DNA of 64,000 bases from Eutrigla gurnardus (GCA_963514095.1 OY741267.1:30780356-30844355), one strand, 5' to 3'; counted from the stretch's first letter, positions 12,441 through 24,190 are shown. Numbers and translations are program-made. The notes: a model not told the origin generated them from the letters alone.

Positions 12441-13809
12441 TCTCCTCACCTCAGAATGATGAGGTACCTTATCTCTTTCCTCTCCTCTCCCCTCCCCTAA
12501 ACTCCTTCTTTTGTCACTCCACAAATGGGAAACCTCCCACTTCCCAAGAAACAGAAACTAAACTAAATATGAGGTTGTAGTTAGGAACAAAAACACTGAG
12601 CCTTCCTTTAGACTTCTAACAAAATATTACACGTGCACACTGCATGCAGGCAGCAGTTACTATGGTTACGTGCACGCTCTCAGTTGCTCAAAAACTTTGT
12701 GGTAATAAACTGCACTTGATGCAAAAAAATGTTTAATATCTGGAGCGTATGACAGAAATTATACCCAATAAACACAGCAAATTAGCAAAAAGACAAAAAG
12801 GTGTTAATTCGTGAGGGCAGAAATTAATGCAGGGGGTCGGGGAGAATGTCCGGCCCCTTAGCTCTCTGACAATGTGGTCCCTTGAAAAATGTAGCTGAAT
12901 TTAACTGGAGTTTGACCAGACGCTAACATGAAAGCTAGAGGCAGAAACCTCAAACCACGGGCAAATAAAACCCAAACTATCTGCATGGAGCATGGACCAC
13001 TTGAAGAAAGAAACAAGGTGTGTTCGCCTTATGTCACAGGGCTAACACACCTTTTTTCTAACAGGAGAGTATGCAACAGTAATCCCTCCTCCTCTTCCTC
13101 CTCCCCTCCTTCCTCTGTACTCCCCAGGTGAAGGAGGATTATGTTTCCGACAGCTCGCTCATGACGTCTCATGCCTCTACGTAGATCTGCTAATCACAGA
13201 GGAGGAGACGGACCCGAGCTCATCCAATCAGACTCTCTGCTCACCAAAGACTGTGGACGTAGTCGCCATGACATCACTCGGAAATAAACCTACTTTAGTG
13301 TATCTCAAATATGTTCACATTTTCAATAGTATAATAACACTTTAAACACACTTTAAAATAGTTGTACTATAGTACATAAATATACTTTAAGTGTAAGTTA
13401 CTTGTAATTACTAAAGTGTACTTATGCCAAGGTTGCATTTGGTATATATATATATATATGCTAAAGAAAAAATATATGCTTATATATTAGCAATATTTCA
13501 TTTAATTAATCAACATGTATTGTATATATTCATACGTTTATTTACCCTACCTCGACCCTTATTATTGCACGGTTCTTTTGTGTACATTTTTATGGTTGTT
13601 TTGAGGATGTATGTGAAACACCTTGAGATTTTGTCTGTACTTAAAAGTGACCTATATACATTTAATTACATTTTTATTATTAAAAGTGAAATTAGCTCAA
13701 TGTTGTGTCTATAAACTCTGTTGTGTCAGTGTGTTAAATGGCTTCCAAGGACAATTCAGTGCAGAAGAATAGTGTTGTGATGTTAGAAATGTGTGTTATT
13801 GTTTTGGTT

Positions 13810-13810
<1 letters not shown>

Positions 13811-13844
<34 letters not shown>
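13811..13844. repeat. (TG)17 microsatellite at the kcnb2 exon-1 donor
   Basis: A pure dinucleotide run of 34 bp reads as (CA)17 on the kcnb2 sense strand. It starts at intron base +4, directly after GTA of the 5' splice site. Confidence 0.9.
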
Positions 13845-13847
<3 letters not shown>

Positions 13848-14432
13848 CTTGGCAGCCACAGATGAGCTGGGTTTCTCCAGCAGATCCCACAGCTTCTGTC
13901 TCTTGTCGGGGCAGCAGCCGTGCTCTTCTTCCTCGCCATCCTTCTCCCGCAGCGACTCCGCCTCCCTCCTCAGCTCCTCGTTCATCTGCTCCTTCTTCTG
14001 GTGGTACCGCGCCTGGCAGCACGACTCCAGGTAGATCTCGTCGATCCCCCAGTAGTCCAGCTCCTGGCCGAAGGACAGGGCGCACATCTCCTCCATCATG
14101 TGCAGCTTCCCCGTTCTGTAGAAGTTGAGGATGGAGGAGAAGGCCACTGGGTGCCGGTCGAAGAAGTACTCGTTCTCGCCGAGGCTGTAGTCGTCGCAGA
14201 TCTCCAGCAGCGACTCGTGGGTGTTGCAGTCTCTTAGACGTCCCAGACGGGTTCTGGGCAGCCGGTCCAGCGTTCTCCATAGGACCTCGTGTATGAGACC
14301 CCCGACGTTGAGCCTGACGCGCCGGGAGCGGGCCTTGATGCGGATGATGTCGATGGGCTCAGGGGGCAGAACGGGGGCTCCGGTGGGCCGAGGGGCCACT
14401 TTGGGTGTGCTGAAGGTCACTCTGTCGGTCAT
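13848..14432 (-). CDS. kcnb2: kcnb2 coding exon 1 (N-terminus and T1 domain)
   Basis: This is the first coding exon of the Kv2.2 gene, 195 codons. ATG is at 14432-14430; the exon ends VAAK at 13848, where GTAACA opens the intron. Residues 37-145 form the T1/BTB tetramerisation domain (RRVRLNVGGL, EVLWRTLDRLPRTRLG, EYFFDRHP, FYRTGKLHMMEEMCALSF, LDYWGIDEIYLESCCQ). This domain selects Shab-type partners, including silent Kv5/6/8/9 subunits. The linker EQMNEELRREAES and CCPDKRQKLWDLLEKP is typical of Kv2. The start is chosen because the first 30 residues, with LPPEPIDIIR, align with family N-termini. HPVAF replaces the usual HPGAF. The exon splices in phase 0 to 2657. A CA microsatellite begins at intron base +4. 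Confidence 0.95.
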
Positions 14433-16028
14433 GTTTGCTCTTTGTGTGTGTCGCTGTGGGTCAAACAGCTTATTTCTATCTGTGTGTGTGTGTGTGAGAG
14501 AGAGAGAGGCTCAATGAGACGATGGCGGTGGTCGTCGAGGGAACGCTGTCCAGGACCACCAAGCTCACCCGGCTATGTTCAGTCCTCTAAACTTCTGGTT
14601 GGATCCATGGCTGGAAAAACAAGACATCCGACATCGTCAACATCTTTAAATATAACGATGACTTCTACAATCACATTGACAAAGAAACACCCAGGTGAAA
14701 CATAAATATACTTTAGGGTGCTATTCATCAGTCTAGACTGCTTTGGTGGACGTTGGCTTCTTGGAGACATTATCTCCATTATCTCTCCAGTATAATGGAA
14801 GCCTCGACTTTTGATATTTTTTGCTACCAGTGAAGGAAGTGACCATATTTGGACTGTAGAGGAGCGACGGGTGGATCTGATGAACACAAGCGGCGGAGCG
14901 GCACCCGAAGCAGCAACCTTACTGGATCTGGATCCATCTGTATTTTGGTGTGAAGCTCTTAACAAAGTTAGCTTCATAATTCAAGGTCAACTTTACAGCT
15001 AAGTGTTAAAGTCATCTTAGTAGCTAACTAGCATTGGTAGCATGGTAGCGGCCTGTCAATCACCAAGCTCCGCCCTAAAGAATATCCTGCTTTATGGTCT
15101 ATATGACTCTAAATGGACTATAATTTACTAAATCAACATCATGCTGGATTGAAGAAGACTTGAAACTAGATAACAGTAAATATATTTTGTGTCAGTGAGC
15201 AGCAGTGTTTTCAGTGGAAACACTTTGTGATCTCTGGTAACCATGGAGACCTGTGAAGAAAACCCTCTAGAATTGAAATGGGAAATAATTAAACCTCCTG
15301 CTGGACTTTAAAGGCTCTTATGTTACCATTAGAAGTTCTCAGACGGCAGGACCTTTATCTGATTGTGTAAGGGAGTTCCACAAATCCCAGTAGTGGCATT
15401 AGGCTTCGTCTCCCCTGGCTCAGGTCTGCCTTAGTTAATTATAGACCGTCTATCTTCTCCTGGGACGGACACACAGCCACGTTAGGAAGTGAGCTGCTCC
15501 ATCATTGCTGAACATACTGTGCATCCTTCCCCTCCAAAATAAGAGACTATTCACGGCTGTGACATTCATCATTCACATGAATAAAATGACTTCACAGTTT
15601 GTTCCTTGGTCTGGCTACTGGAACCAAGATTCACTTGATGGTCGTGAAGAACTGTGTGTGTTTGTGTGATCGTTTTTATTTAGATTACAGTGATGTTTTT
15701 TTCTATTTTCATTTTCATCACCAAACGAGACTACATGCAGCGATAAGTTGGCCGTAAAACACAGAATAGGAGTCCAAAGTGAGAGACACTCCGGTTCCTT
15801 GTCAGGAGATTAAGCAGACTCAGGCTTAAATCGTGATTACGCAGCCGAGCACTCAGTTTAAAAAGTGCAACACAAATCTCTCTAATTAACGTCACTAACA
15901 GCGGCCCGGTGCTGTTGTTCAAACACACATTTTTAAAGAGTAAATCAAACGCACCTCCGTGGAAACCGCTGATGTTTGGGAAAGCCGAACTCTTCCAGGA
16001 GGTCCCACCATAGCACCCGGTTAGTTAC
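14433..16028 (-). other. kcnb2 5' UTR region and first intron
   Basis: The region upstream of the kcnb2 ATG contains a CA-rich pyrimidine tract (about 14480-14512, sense CTCTCTC...CACACACAG) that could serve as the acceptor for the exon carrying the ATG. It also holds an R1 repeat copy at 14800-15175. Otherwise it is unremarkable AT-rich intron. No second gene was recognised. Confidence 0.5.
14800..15175 (+). repeat. interspersed repeat family R1, nearly full copy
   Basis: Ordered blocks are TTTTTTGCTACCAGTGAAGG, GAAGTGACCATATTTGGACT, GGAGCGACGGGTGGATCTGA, CAACCTTACTGGATCTGGAT, CTGTCAATCACCAAGCTCCG, CCTGCTTTATGGTCTATATG and CATCATGCTGGATTGAAGAA. The 3' end with the CCCCCTGGTGGCC block is absent. 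It is the best copy for seeing that the 5' and 3' halves are one element. Confidence 0.8.
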
Positions 16029-16350
16029 CACAGCTGCCTCGTCTCCCCTCCGGCCGCCGACCCGTGAAGCCTCCCGGGAGCACACAGACCGCTGGAGGTC
16101 CACATTTTAGCGAAAAATAAATAATAATAAAAAAACAACAAATTAAATAAATGAATAAATCTCTTAGCGCAAGAGAGGAAACGTCCCGGGAAACAAGTCT
16201 GCAGAGCTGAGCGCCATGAGGAGAGAGAAAAGAGGAGAGAGGAGAGATGAAGCGGCTGATACGAGGGAGAGAGCGAGAGAGAGAGAGAGGTAATTGGATT
16301 GAGGCATTCAGCACCAAGGACAGCTCCACAGCTACAGCTTGTTTCCACCA
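16029..16350 (-). promoter_or_regulatory. candidate non-coding first exon / promoter of kcnb2
   Basis: On the minus strand, a GC-richer segment with CT-rich tracts (CTCTCTCTCTCGCTCTCTCC region) ends at a good donor, CAGCTGTG|GTAACT at 16029. It lies 1.6 kb upstream of the kcnb2 ATG in the right orientation. ORFs in it lack any recognisable motif. An R1 repeat begins immediately upstream. The exon call is inference from the splice site and position only. Confidence 0.4.
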
Positions 16351-16830
16351 GGCGGCAACTTCCGGTCCGGAAAAGTGAAGCCAGCGCTGAAGGTACTTAA
16401 ACTTGTCATTCTCTTTGCTGGCCACCAGGGGGCGACTCCTCTCTGGTTGTATAGAACTGTATGAGAAAATTTATTATTATTACTCTTGACGTATTATCTC
16501 AGTAAACATTGTAAACATGAGTTTATGGTCTCAATCTCTAGTTTCAAGTCTTCTTCAATCCAGCATGATGTTCATTTAGTACATTATGGTCCATTTAGAG
16601 TCCACCAGACCAGAAAGCAGGGGATGCTTTAGGGGGCGGGGCTACCTGGTGATTGACATGTCCCTACCACACTACCAATGCAACTTCATAGCAGGATCCA
16701 GATCCAGTAAGGTTGATGCTCAGGGTGCGGCTGGGCCGCTTGTGTTCGTCAGATCCACCCGTCGCTCCTCAGTCCAAATATGGTCACTTCCTTCACTGGT
16801 TGCAAAAATTGCAAGATGGCGACTGGTGAA
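16335..16830 (-). repeat. interspersed repeat family R1, longest copy, reversed
   Basis: Read on the minus strand this copy has the 5' blocks (GAAGTGACCATATTTGGACT, CGACGGGTGGATCTGACGAA, TTACTGGATCTGGATCC), the middle (TGTCAATCACCAGGTAGCCC), the 3' blocks (GACTTGAAACTAGAGATTGA, CAGAGAGGAGTCGCCCCCTG) and a tail with TTTTCCGGACCGGAAGTTGC. An internal deletion near 16690 removes sequence present at 14940-15040. Confidence 0.8.
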
Positions 16831-16839
16831 ATGCTGAAC

Positions 16840-17380
16840 TGAAGGTTTAAAACTAGTCCCCAAACCAACGTCCTCTAGACCGTCTGCACAGTTCCTTGTT
16901 TCTAGCTGGTGATCGACAGGTTGCTACCGGCGTTGTGTTTTCATCTTACTACTTTAACACTTTCACAGTTTCAGTGAAACTTAATTGTAGGTTTGGGTTG
17001 CCTACAAATGTCTTATGGCCTGATGTGTCCACTTAGTGCCTTTGTCGAGGAATAAAAAAACCCCACAAATTAACAAAAATACCACAAATGCAAATATGAT
17101 AACAGAAAAATTACAAATACATAAATCTAACACAAATGCAAATACCATGAAATAAATGAAGATAAATAACAAACACAAATGCAACAACCGAAGTTAACAA
17201 CAACAAGTGTGAGAGGCGAAGAACTCAACCAAGTCTGACATTGTTCCTTTATGAGGACGTAAAACATGATTCAGGACACATTTCTAACAAATGTGTAAAT
17301 GCTAAATCTAATCTGATTCTCATGATAATAAACTCAGACAAGCCAGAATTCAGCATCCTGAAAACAGGATCAAACTCAGA
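16840..17380. other. intergenic stretch between kcnb2 promoter side and dnajb6 3' end
   Basis: AT-rich sequence, including an ACAAATGCAAATA-rich block at about 17060-17180. No gene or RNA was recognised. Confidence 0.5.
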
Positions 17381-17386
17381 TTTATT
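17381..17386 (-). terminator. candidate dnajb6 polyadenylation signal
   Basis: AATAAA on the minus strand lies 729 nt past the dnajb6 stop. This would give a roughly 0.75-kb 3' UTR containing a (CA)n/C15 tract. Confidence 0.45.
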
Positions 17387-17746
17387 GGTTTACAAAGTAC
17401 ACAAAATTCCTTCTATATCCATATATCATTTATAGAATGCCTTCCATTATTTGTGCATCATAATGCAGCTTTAACATTAAGACTCAACATCAACAGGTGT
17501 ACATGCATCATTAAATTAACAAAAACAAAAAAAACACATTGGTATTAGAACATATAAAATTGCATAACTCATCCTACCAGCATTTTTTAATAAAAAAGAA
17601 TTATCACTAAGAAGAGATTAGACAAGCAGTAAACAGAGAGGGAGGTGCTTCAGTCATTCTAAAATATATAACAATAATATAACAGGGGTTTTTTTCTTTT
17701 CACTATTCAGATGAAAAAGCAAAGTCATGCTTTGTTTTCTGAACAT

Positions 17747-17779
<33 letters not shown>

Positions 17780-18114
17780 GGGGGGGGGGGGGGGTCATAT
17801 ACAACAACACTGTGGTCCCAAACACTGAAACAATAACACCACCCTGAGCCAAAATATAACAACAGCTCCAATTCAGAAATACATAAACAAAATGCATAGA
17901 AAAGTCTGAGTCATTGGTTAACAAATGAGGGTGAGAGGGAGCGAGAACATGAGGGGAGATGAACGTGACCTAAAAGAAGTATGCACATCCAAACAACAGT
18001 AGAGCACTATCATTATCATCAATACATCGTTTGTTGCTTTTTGTTTCTTCTCTCCTTCCGTTTCGAGCTCAAGTTCGTTGGTGTGTTTTGTTCCGAGGTA
18101 AAACTCTTCCAGCT
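17382..18114 (-). other. dnajb6 3' UTR (inferred)
   Basis: Non-coding sequence between the dnajb6 stop and the AATAAA signal. On the plus strand it holds a TG run (about 17750-17777) followed by G15 (17780-17794), so the mRNA would carry C15 followed by (CA)n. Confidence 0.5.
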
Positions 18115-21100
18115 TCACTTGTGTTCCAGTCGCAGCAGCTGCTCCTTCCCGTTGATGGTTAACGACCGTAGATGGCCGTCCTCCTCCACCTCCACCCGCT
18201 CCTGACCGTTCTCCACAATCCTGGAGGAAGAGAGGGAGGAGAGAGAAGCCATTCCAAGTTAAACCAGACTTCACACCCCGTTTTCTGGTCTGTTGGACTC
18301 TAAAATGAACATCATGCTGGACTGAAGAAGAACTGAAACTAGAGATTGAGACCATAAACTCATGTTTACTGAGTTAATACATCAAGAGAGAAGGAGGACC
18401 ATGTTCTCATTGATTTCTCTACAACCAGAGAGGAGTCGCCCCCTGGTGGTCAGCACAGAGGATGACAGTTTAAGGACCTTCAGAAATGGAGGTTGCCTTG
18501 TGATCAAGGTACAGACGCTGTAACATAACATTACCAACAGGCTTGTTACCAGTTTGGTGTTGATAGATTTTCTAACCGGGGTGCAGCTGGAAGTGTATCT
18601 GACCTCAATGTGACATCCCAGCTGGTCATCGTTACCTTTTAGTGGTGATCTTCCTGCCGTTGATGATCTTGGAGGAGGTGGACACAGAGCGGAAGTTGCC
18701 CATGCCTCCTCCTCCACCTCCTCCTCCTCCTCCTCCTCCTCCTCCAAAGGAGGTGGAGGAAAACGAGGTGAAGCCTCCACCTCCCAGGCTGCCCATGGTT
18801 GTCATGTGACCCATGTGACCCATGTGACCCATGGGGCTCATAGAGCCGAAGGAACCGAAGCCTGAGATAAAGAAAGAGAGCGAGAGCGACTCATTTAAAG
18901 AGGTCACAGAGGTGTCATGTTTGTATTCATCTCTTTATTTCTTCATGTCGTACCTGGGTCAAAGGGGGAGAAGCCAGCAAAGGGAGGAAAACCCACAAAC
19001 CCCCCGAAAAACGAGCCGCCTGGCCGGTTACGATTGGCCCGACTGTGGTGGTGCCTCTGGTCGCCGGCGAAGAACGGATCCTCATTAAACGGATCTGGAC
19101 CTGAGACGAGGACAGGAAGCATTAAAGATGCGAGGAAGATCCTGATCCAGGCTGAAACCGTTCACATCTGTATCGTGTACTATAGTGGAGGCAAACTCAG
19201 CCACTTATCAGCTTCTTCACCCTCAAATTGTTCTACTGACCAAAAAAGTCTGCAAACGGGTCTCGGCCTCCGAAGAATTCCCTGAAGACGTCGTCGGGGT
19301 TGCGGAATGCAAACTCATGGAAATGATCTCCGTTGTGGAAATGGCCCCCTGAAAAATGGTGTCAATGAAAAACTGTGTAAGCACTGGAACCACAACAGGG
19401 CCCAGTTTTATAAACTTAGTTTAAGACTAATCTTGGTCAGATGCATGAATATTAAGACTTGATTTAAGGTTGGGTGAGTTAGTCATCTCTCCCTCTCCTT
19501 TAGCTAACAGTTTCAACCATTTCTGATACATTAAAGCAAATATTTCAAGTACTTTAAGCCACGTTTTAGCCAGTTATTTCAATTGTGTGACGTGTTCTGC
19601 AGTAGTGAACTTAGTACAGTCTTTACTTAGAGAAATGCCATGTTTGATGTGTTCCCTTAAAGGGTATGTTCAGTATTTTATTAAAGGTGAAGGAAAAGGT
19701 TTTATGTCTCTGTAGGGTCCTTTCCTTAATGATGTCAAACACGTATAGAACAATCTGAGCCTGTCACAATTTCTATAATCGTTGTCCCCATCAGCCACAG
19801 AATCTAAAACCCGTTGTTTACACATAAAACACAACTGATTCATGTTAAGTATAGCGAGTGTTTCTAAAAGCACTACTGACCTCGACCTCCGTTGTTCCCC
19901 GTCAGCCCCTCTTTGCCATAACGATCGTATGTGGTCCTCTTGTTGACTGGAAGACCAGAGCAGCAGAATTAAAGCAGTGCGACAGAAAGGAGACTAAATC
20001 TGCTGCTGGCCAGTTTCACTGTTCACACCTGGCATTAACATGTTGGTGGTGAGCCGACCACCAGCTACAGCACTACATACAAGCGTTCCCCTGATCCGAT
20101 CACTCGAACCAGGCTGATCCAGACTTGTTTCTAGCTTGAACGCCAACGCATCCTGATGCGTCTCCAAGAAGAGAATACGCCATCAAAGCCGCTCTACTTC
20201 AAATCATGTCAATTGGCTTCATCCACGACTTCGAACCGTTTTGAAAACCAGAGACATTGAAACCGTTCATCCCTCGCGATAGAGAGTTCTCCATGTTTAG
20301 TTCAGTCTGAATTATGGTGAGAATTATTATACTTTATATAATGGAATCAACGTATCCCAAAATTCATCTCAAAGTAGTCCTCTATATAGTCCTCTACTTG
20401 GCCTCTATATAGTCCTCTACTTGGCCTCTATATAGTCCTCTACGTGGTCCTCTATGTACTAGTCCTCCCTGTGTGGTCAGCAGGTAGTAGTCAAATGTCA
20501 AACTTTGTGGTCGATGTAGTTTTCCTGAAACACGCCAAATAACAGACAGTCTGTGTTATTTTGATTTCTTCTTCTTTTAATCTCTGGCAGACTAGAAACA
20601 GGAAGTGTGTTGCCGCCTCCCACTGGTTAAATACAACAACAACAGAAATGTCCGTCTGTGTTTGCTAGTGGAGAAGTGAGAACTGGTGGCGACAGGAAAC
20701 ACCAGGTGTGAAAAGGGCCACACGTGTTAACTTGGGGTTGTGATACAAACCATCAGACAGGACTTCATAAGCCTCCGACAGCTCCTTGAACTTCTTCTCA
20801 GCCTCGTCCTTGTTCTCGGGGTTCTTGTCGGGGTGCCACCTCAAGGCCAGCTTTCTGTAGCTACACAGGGACAGAAGGACGATGACGGCTGCTTAGTTAA
20901 CAGATAAAACACTCTGCTTTTATCTAGCCGACACTGATGCTGCTGCTAACTACTGATGACCACGAGCTGCGTTCCCTCCCTTACTGTACATTCTGATGGA
21001 CATTTGGTTTCTCTTCTCTCCTTCTCCTTGAGTGTTGTAGTTCTATCCTTTTGGCAACTTAAAAGGGATAATTTGGATGTTTTATGTGCGGTTGTATGAT

Positions 21101-21986
21101 GTACTTCTCTATAGTCAGTGTATTAGTATTAGTAGTATTAGTAGTAGTAGTTTATTAGTTTATGTCTACACTACAGACCTCTCTGACAGGACTTGAAGCA
21201 GCCATCTCTGCTCTCTTCAAAGCCACCAGACTTCAGTCAGAAAAACACTCATTTTTATCTCACAGAACTCAGGAGTTGCCTCCATCGGTTGGTTGGTTTG
21301 TGTTATTGTGCGACTTCGGTGAATCTGATATGACCCTTTAAAAACACCAAAGAGTCACAATAACACAAACTAACTGATCCCCCACCAGAAAGGACTGTGT
21401 GACAGCAAGGTGAAGCGGTGGAAATATTATAAATATAGCGTACAGACACAGATTTTTTGAGGACTCCAAGGAGGTCTTGTATAATATTAACAATTTCAGG
21501 ACATATCACCTGCAAGAAGTTAAATGATTTATCTTCGAATGAGCCCAAAATAAACTTCTTCTGTAAATCAGATTTAAAACATACTTTGAGAAAACTTTAA
21601 GTGTATTTTGGGGGGTTTCAGCGGGATGTTTCTATCAGTGTCTGCTGGAGTCACTGTGGCAGTTAAAGCTGATGGGAAGCAGCTTGATAACACTTAGCAG
21701 AAATAACAGATGTTGCCTCACAAGCCAATCTGCCTCCAGGAGACATGATAGATTTACTGGACTCCCTCCCAAACCTCGCCTCGTTTGAATCCTGATCGAC
21801 TCTCCACTCTACTTCTCACGCTCCGTCAGTTCGACTCGCTCTGTACCCGTTGTGCTGTGCACGGAAGTGTTTCGGGGATCACAGCCGAGATACCCCGTTT
21901 TCAAAACTTTTATCAACTCACGCTTTCTTGATGTCATCCGCAGACGACTCTCTCCGTACGCCTAAAACCTGGTAGTAGTCCACCAT
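18115..21986 (-). CDS. dnajb6: dnajb6 (DNAJB6b-like HSP40 co-chaperone)
   Basis: Eight coding exons, minus strand: 21986-21922, 20860-20751, 19946-19881, 19348-19241, 19100-18954, 18861-18636 and 18220-18115 cover seven blocks; with the 5' UTR part of the first exon and a separate upstream UTR exon the transcript has eight. The total is 828 nt, 275 aa. The J domain occupies residues 1-70, starting MVDYYQVLG, with the HSP70-stimulating HPD at 31-33 and the Y-KLA-R-WHPDKNPENK helix. A G/F linker (FREFFGGRDPF) follows. Then comes the Ser/Thr/Phe-rich region with three MGH units, a 14-glycine run and FTSFSSTSFGG, which in human DNAJB6 suppresses amyloid and polyQ aggregation. The end is GQERVEVEEDG-LRSLTINGKEQLLRL, as in the short cytosolic isoform; no long nuclear-isoform tail was searched out. 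All junctions are GT-AG and phases close. Whether this is the a or b paralogue is not decidable here. Confidence 0.93.
18295..18500 (+). repeat. interspersed repeat family R1, 3' half, in dnajb6 last intron
   Basis: The blocks GACTCTAAAATGAACATCAT, AACTGAAACTAGAGATTGAG, CATAAACTCATGTTTACTGA, CCAGAGAGGAGTCGCCCCCT and GATGACAGTTTAAGGACCTT match the family. It sits between the last two dnajb6 exons, in opposite orientation to the gene. Confidence 0.75.
20377..20465. repeat. 23-bp minisatellite, ~3.5 units, in dnajb6 intron 1
   Basis: Units of 23 bp contain CCTCTATATAGTCCTCTACT with a TTGG or GTGG linker, with only one or two changes between copies. The last partial unit diverges (TCTATGTACTAGTCC). 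Confidence 0.8.
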
Positions 21987-24190
21987 GGTGGATGAAGGGG
22001 GACACGTCAGCGAGCTTGGTGAACCTGAAAGAAGGAAGAGAGCTGCTGACCAGTGGTACACCTGCTGTAGCTCTTTGAACGCCAACACAACACCGGAGCG
22101 GTGACCGTCTGTCCTGGCTGGTCAGAACAACGATCGACAGGAGACCATGGTGTCCTGATGACTCGCTTTGGGGCAGTGATGGCTGGAAGGTTAGCGAAGC
22201 GGGTTTGTGACCAGCAGGCAAAATCTGAAAAAGCAGTGCTCGGCCCTCAGTCTCGGCCCCCCTCAGTGCGCTGCCCTTGAGCAAGACTCTTAGCCCTCGG
22301 GGCTCCAGTGGCCTACAGATCAGACTGGTTGTTCTGGGCTGTTTCCTGCTGTGAACTTGTGTAACTGTGTGTGAAGACGATCACAATGCTGCAGCAGAAG
22401 AGACGCTTCCTCTCAGTTAAAACACAAACTAACAGAATAAATAGATTTTGAGTAAAAAGACGTTCTTTTCTCAGACTGATTCATTTCACTGTGCATCCAC
22501 ATGGTTGTGTGTGTGTAACAAAGGGTCCTTTGTAGCGGCTGCTATTTAACGCAGCCTCTGGTACACTGAGTCCGTCTGAACCGGCTCAAAGCAGCAGCTA
22601 CAACACGTGGACAATGACGACATTCAACAACCAGGTCTAGTTCCCAAAATCCTATGGGATTCTTTGTAGACGAGTGCTTCTATATTTTTCTTATTAAAAA
22701 AAAAAAGTATAAACATACATTGTATTTATGTGTCGTTGAATAAAGTTAAAATGTCGTGAGGACATTGACAGTTCCTGACGATATTGTAAATTTTAGAAAG
22801 ATTGAAATTCTATGGAGCCACATTCACTCCCTTTGTATTTGCCATGTTTATTAAACTCATCATACACAGTAAAAACACCATCCATGTTCAACAGTGCACA
22901 ATGATCAATGTCAGCTCATTATGATGAAGTTTGATGCATTTGTGCGTTAACACTTGGAAGTATATTAGAGGCAATATTTAAAAAAAAAAAAACAGTCGAT
23001 ACTGTTTTGATAATGAAATGTATTTTGCTTTACAATCAATAATGGAGACGAGGGATGAGACAATGCAAGATTTTATCACTATAAAAACACAATAAGTTGA
23101 TCGTGATTTTAACCTTTTAATCTCATTTAAGAGTATTTGATTGTTCACTTAAAAAATGTAAACCAAAGATGTGTTTCTTCACACAAAAATAAAGTGATAC
23201 CAGGATGTTTAAGTGACATTTTAAAAGCCTTAATTAGATTTATGAACAGCAATTATTCAGGCCAAGATAATGGAGGCCTGAAATGTTGATATATGAATAA
23301 AGGCAATGAGTCAAAGCAACAGTTGCAAACAAAGAACAGCATGCAGATGTGTTCAGGGTGAGAACACAGAGGAGGACACTGTGAATCCTGTCAAACAGCA
23401 GAGCCATGCTACAATGCTAACAGCAATCACATGCAGTTTTCCTCCGTTAATGACTTTTCTCGAAACTTCGGTCTCGTCTTCCTCAGCGGAGCAGATCTCC
23501 TGATTCACAGCGATCACCGGCGGGACGGAGCCCGCCGCAGCCTCGTCGTGACGTATGAATAACACGGTGACCGTGTCGCGATTCATCGCTGCACCAGATC
23601 ATCGTGATGTCAAATACAGCGGTAGCTTGACGACGTGTAACGTTAAGGCTAATTAAGACTTAGAGGCTAACGGCTACTTCCATCAGTGACGCTAGCTTGT
23701 TTATCTCTGCGACCCTGACTCCCCCGGCAGCATCACAACACACAACGAGCCACGAAGTCACAATCCAAAAGGGAAGAGACACGCTATGTCTGACCCAACG
23801 AAGAGTAGAATTTCATTGTGATTTTGTGTGTTTTGTTTGTTTGTTTGTGGCGGTAGCTTCTGTTAGCCGCTCACCTCGTTAAGCGGGTTAGAGCGTTAGC
23901 TTAGCGGTAGCCAGATTAGCCGTGGTGTCAACACACTTACCCGGGTCGAGTCCAGCTGTCCGCGGTCTCAGTGGCTCTGCAGGACGGACGGACAGACAGT
24001 CTCTGGTTTAGCTCGTGGCAGAAGCTAAACGGGTTCGGGCTTATTCATGTTCAGCAGTCTGCAGGTTCTCAGATTAGACGCAACGTCCTGTTTCTGGCTT
24101 CATTTTCTTCTTCTGCTTCTGCTTCTTCTTCGTCTTCGAGGTTTAACGGCAGCTTGCGTCCTCAGTGCTGCATCACTGCCATCTGGTGGA
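21987..24190 (-). other. dnajb6 5' UTR intron and candidate UTR exon
   Basis: The minus-strand acceptor CTTTCAG|G at 22025/22024 precedes 38 nt of 5' UTR before the ATG. A strong donor, CCCGG|GTAAGTGTG, with exon end at 23941 lies 1.9 kb upstream in a GC-richer CpG-containing stretch. I propose the exon from about 24100 to 23941 as the non-coding first exon. The intron between is AT-rich with a few A homopolymers; no other gene was seen. Confidence 0.55.

Larger units (their letters stand above)
2658..13847 (-). other. kcnb2 11.2-kb intron between the two coding exons
   Basis: The intron runs from donor GTAACA (13847) to acceptor TTGCAG (2658). No conserved open frame was recognised; short ORFs here have no familiar motifs. 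It holds dispersed repeat copies at 4175-4455, 5310-5560 and 7337-7383, a 70-bp tandem repeat at 8769-8975, a C-homopolymer at 10196-10218, the GTTAC array at 11322-11905, a nested inverted repeat at 12331-12440, a short TA run near 13444 and a TG tract beside the donor. AT-rich stretches at about 9460-9860 and 13285-13430 resemble one another loosely (repeated ACTTTAA / AGTACATA words) and may be another old repeat. Confidence 0.8.

Noticed and set aside
13738..14237. Plus-strand ORFs over kcnb2 exon 1
   Set aside because: They are opposite-strand shadows of the conserved T1-domain coding sequence.
16021..16425. 134-aa minus-strand ORF
   Set aside because: It is a CT-rich leader-like sequence without recognisable motifs and is better explained as the kcnb2 5' UTR exon.
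17918..18355. 145-aa minus-strand ORF near dnajb6 end
   Set aside because: It is an out-of-frame reading of the last dnajb6 exon with flanking intron and 3' UTR.
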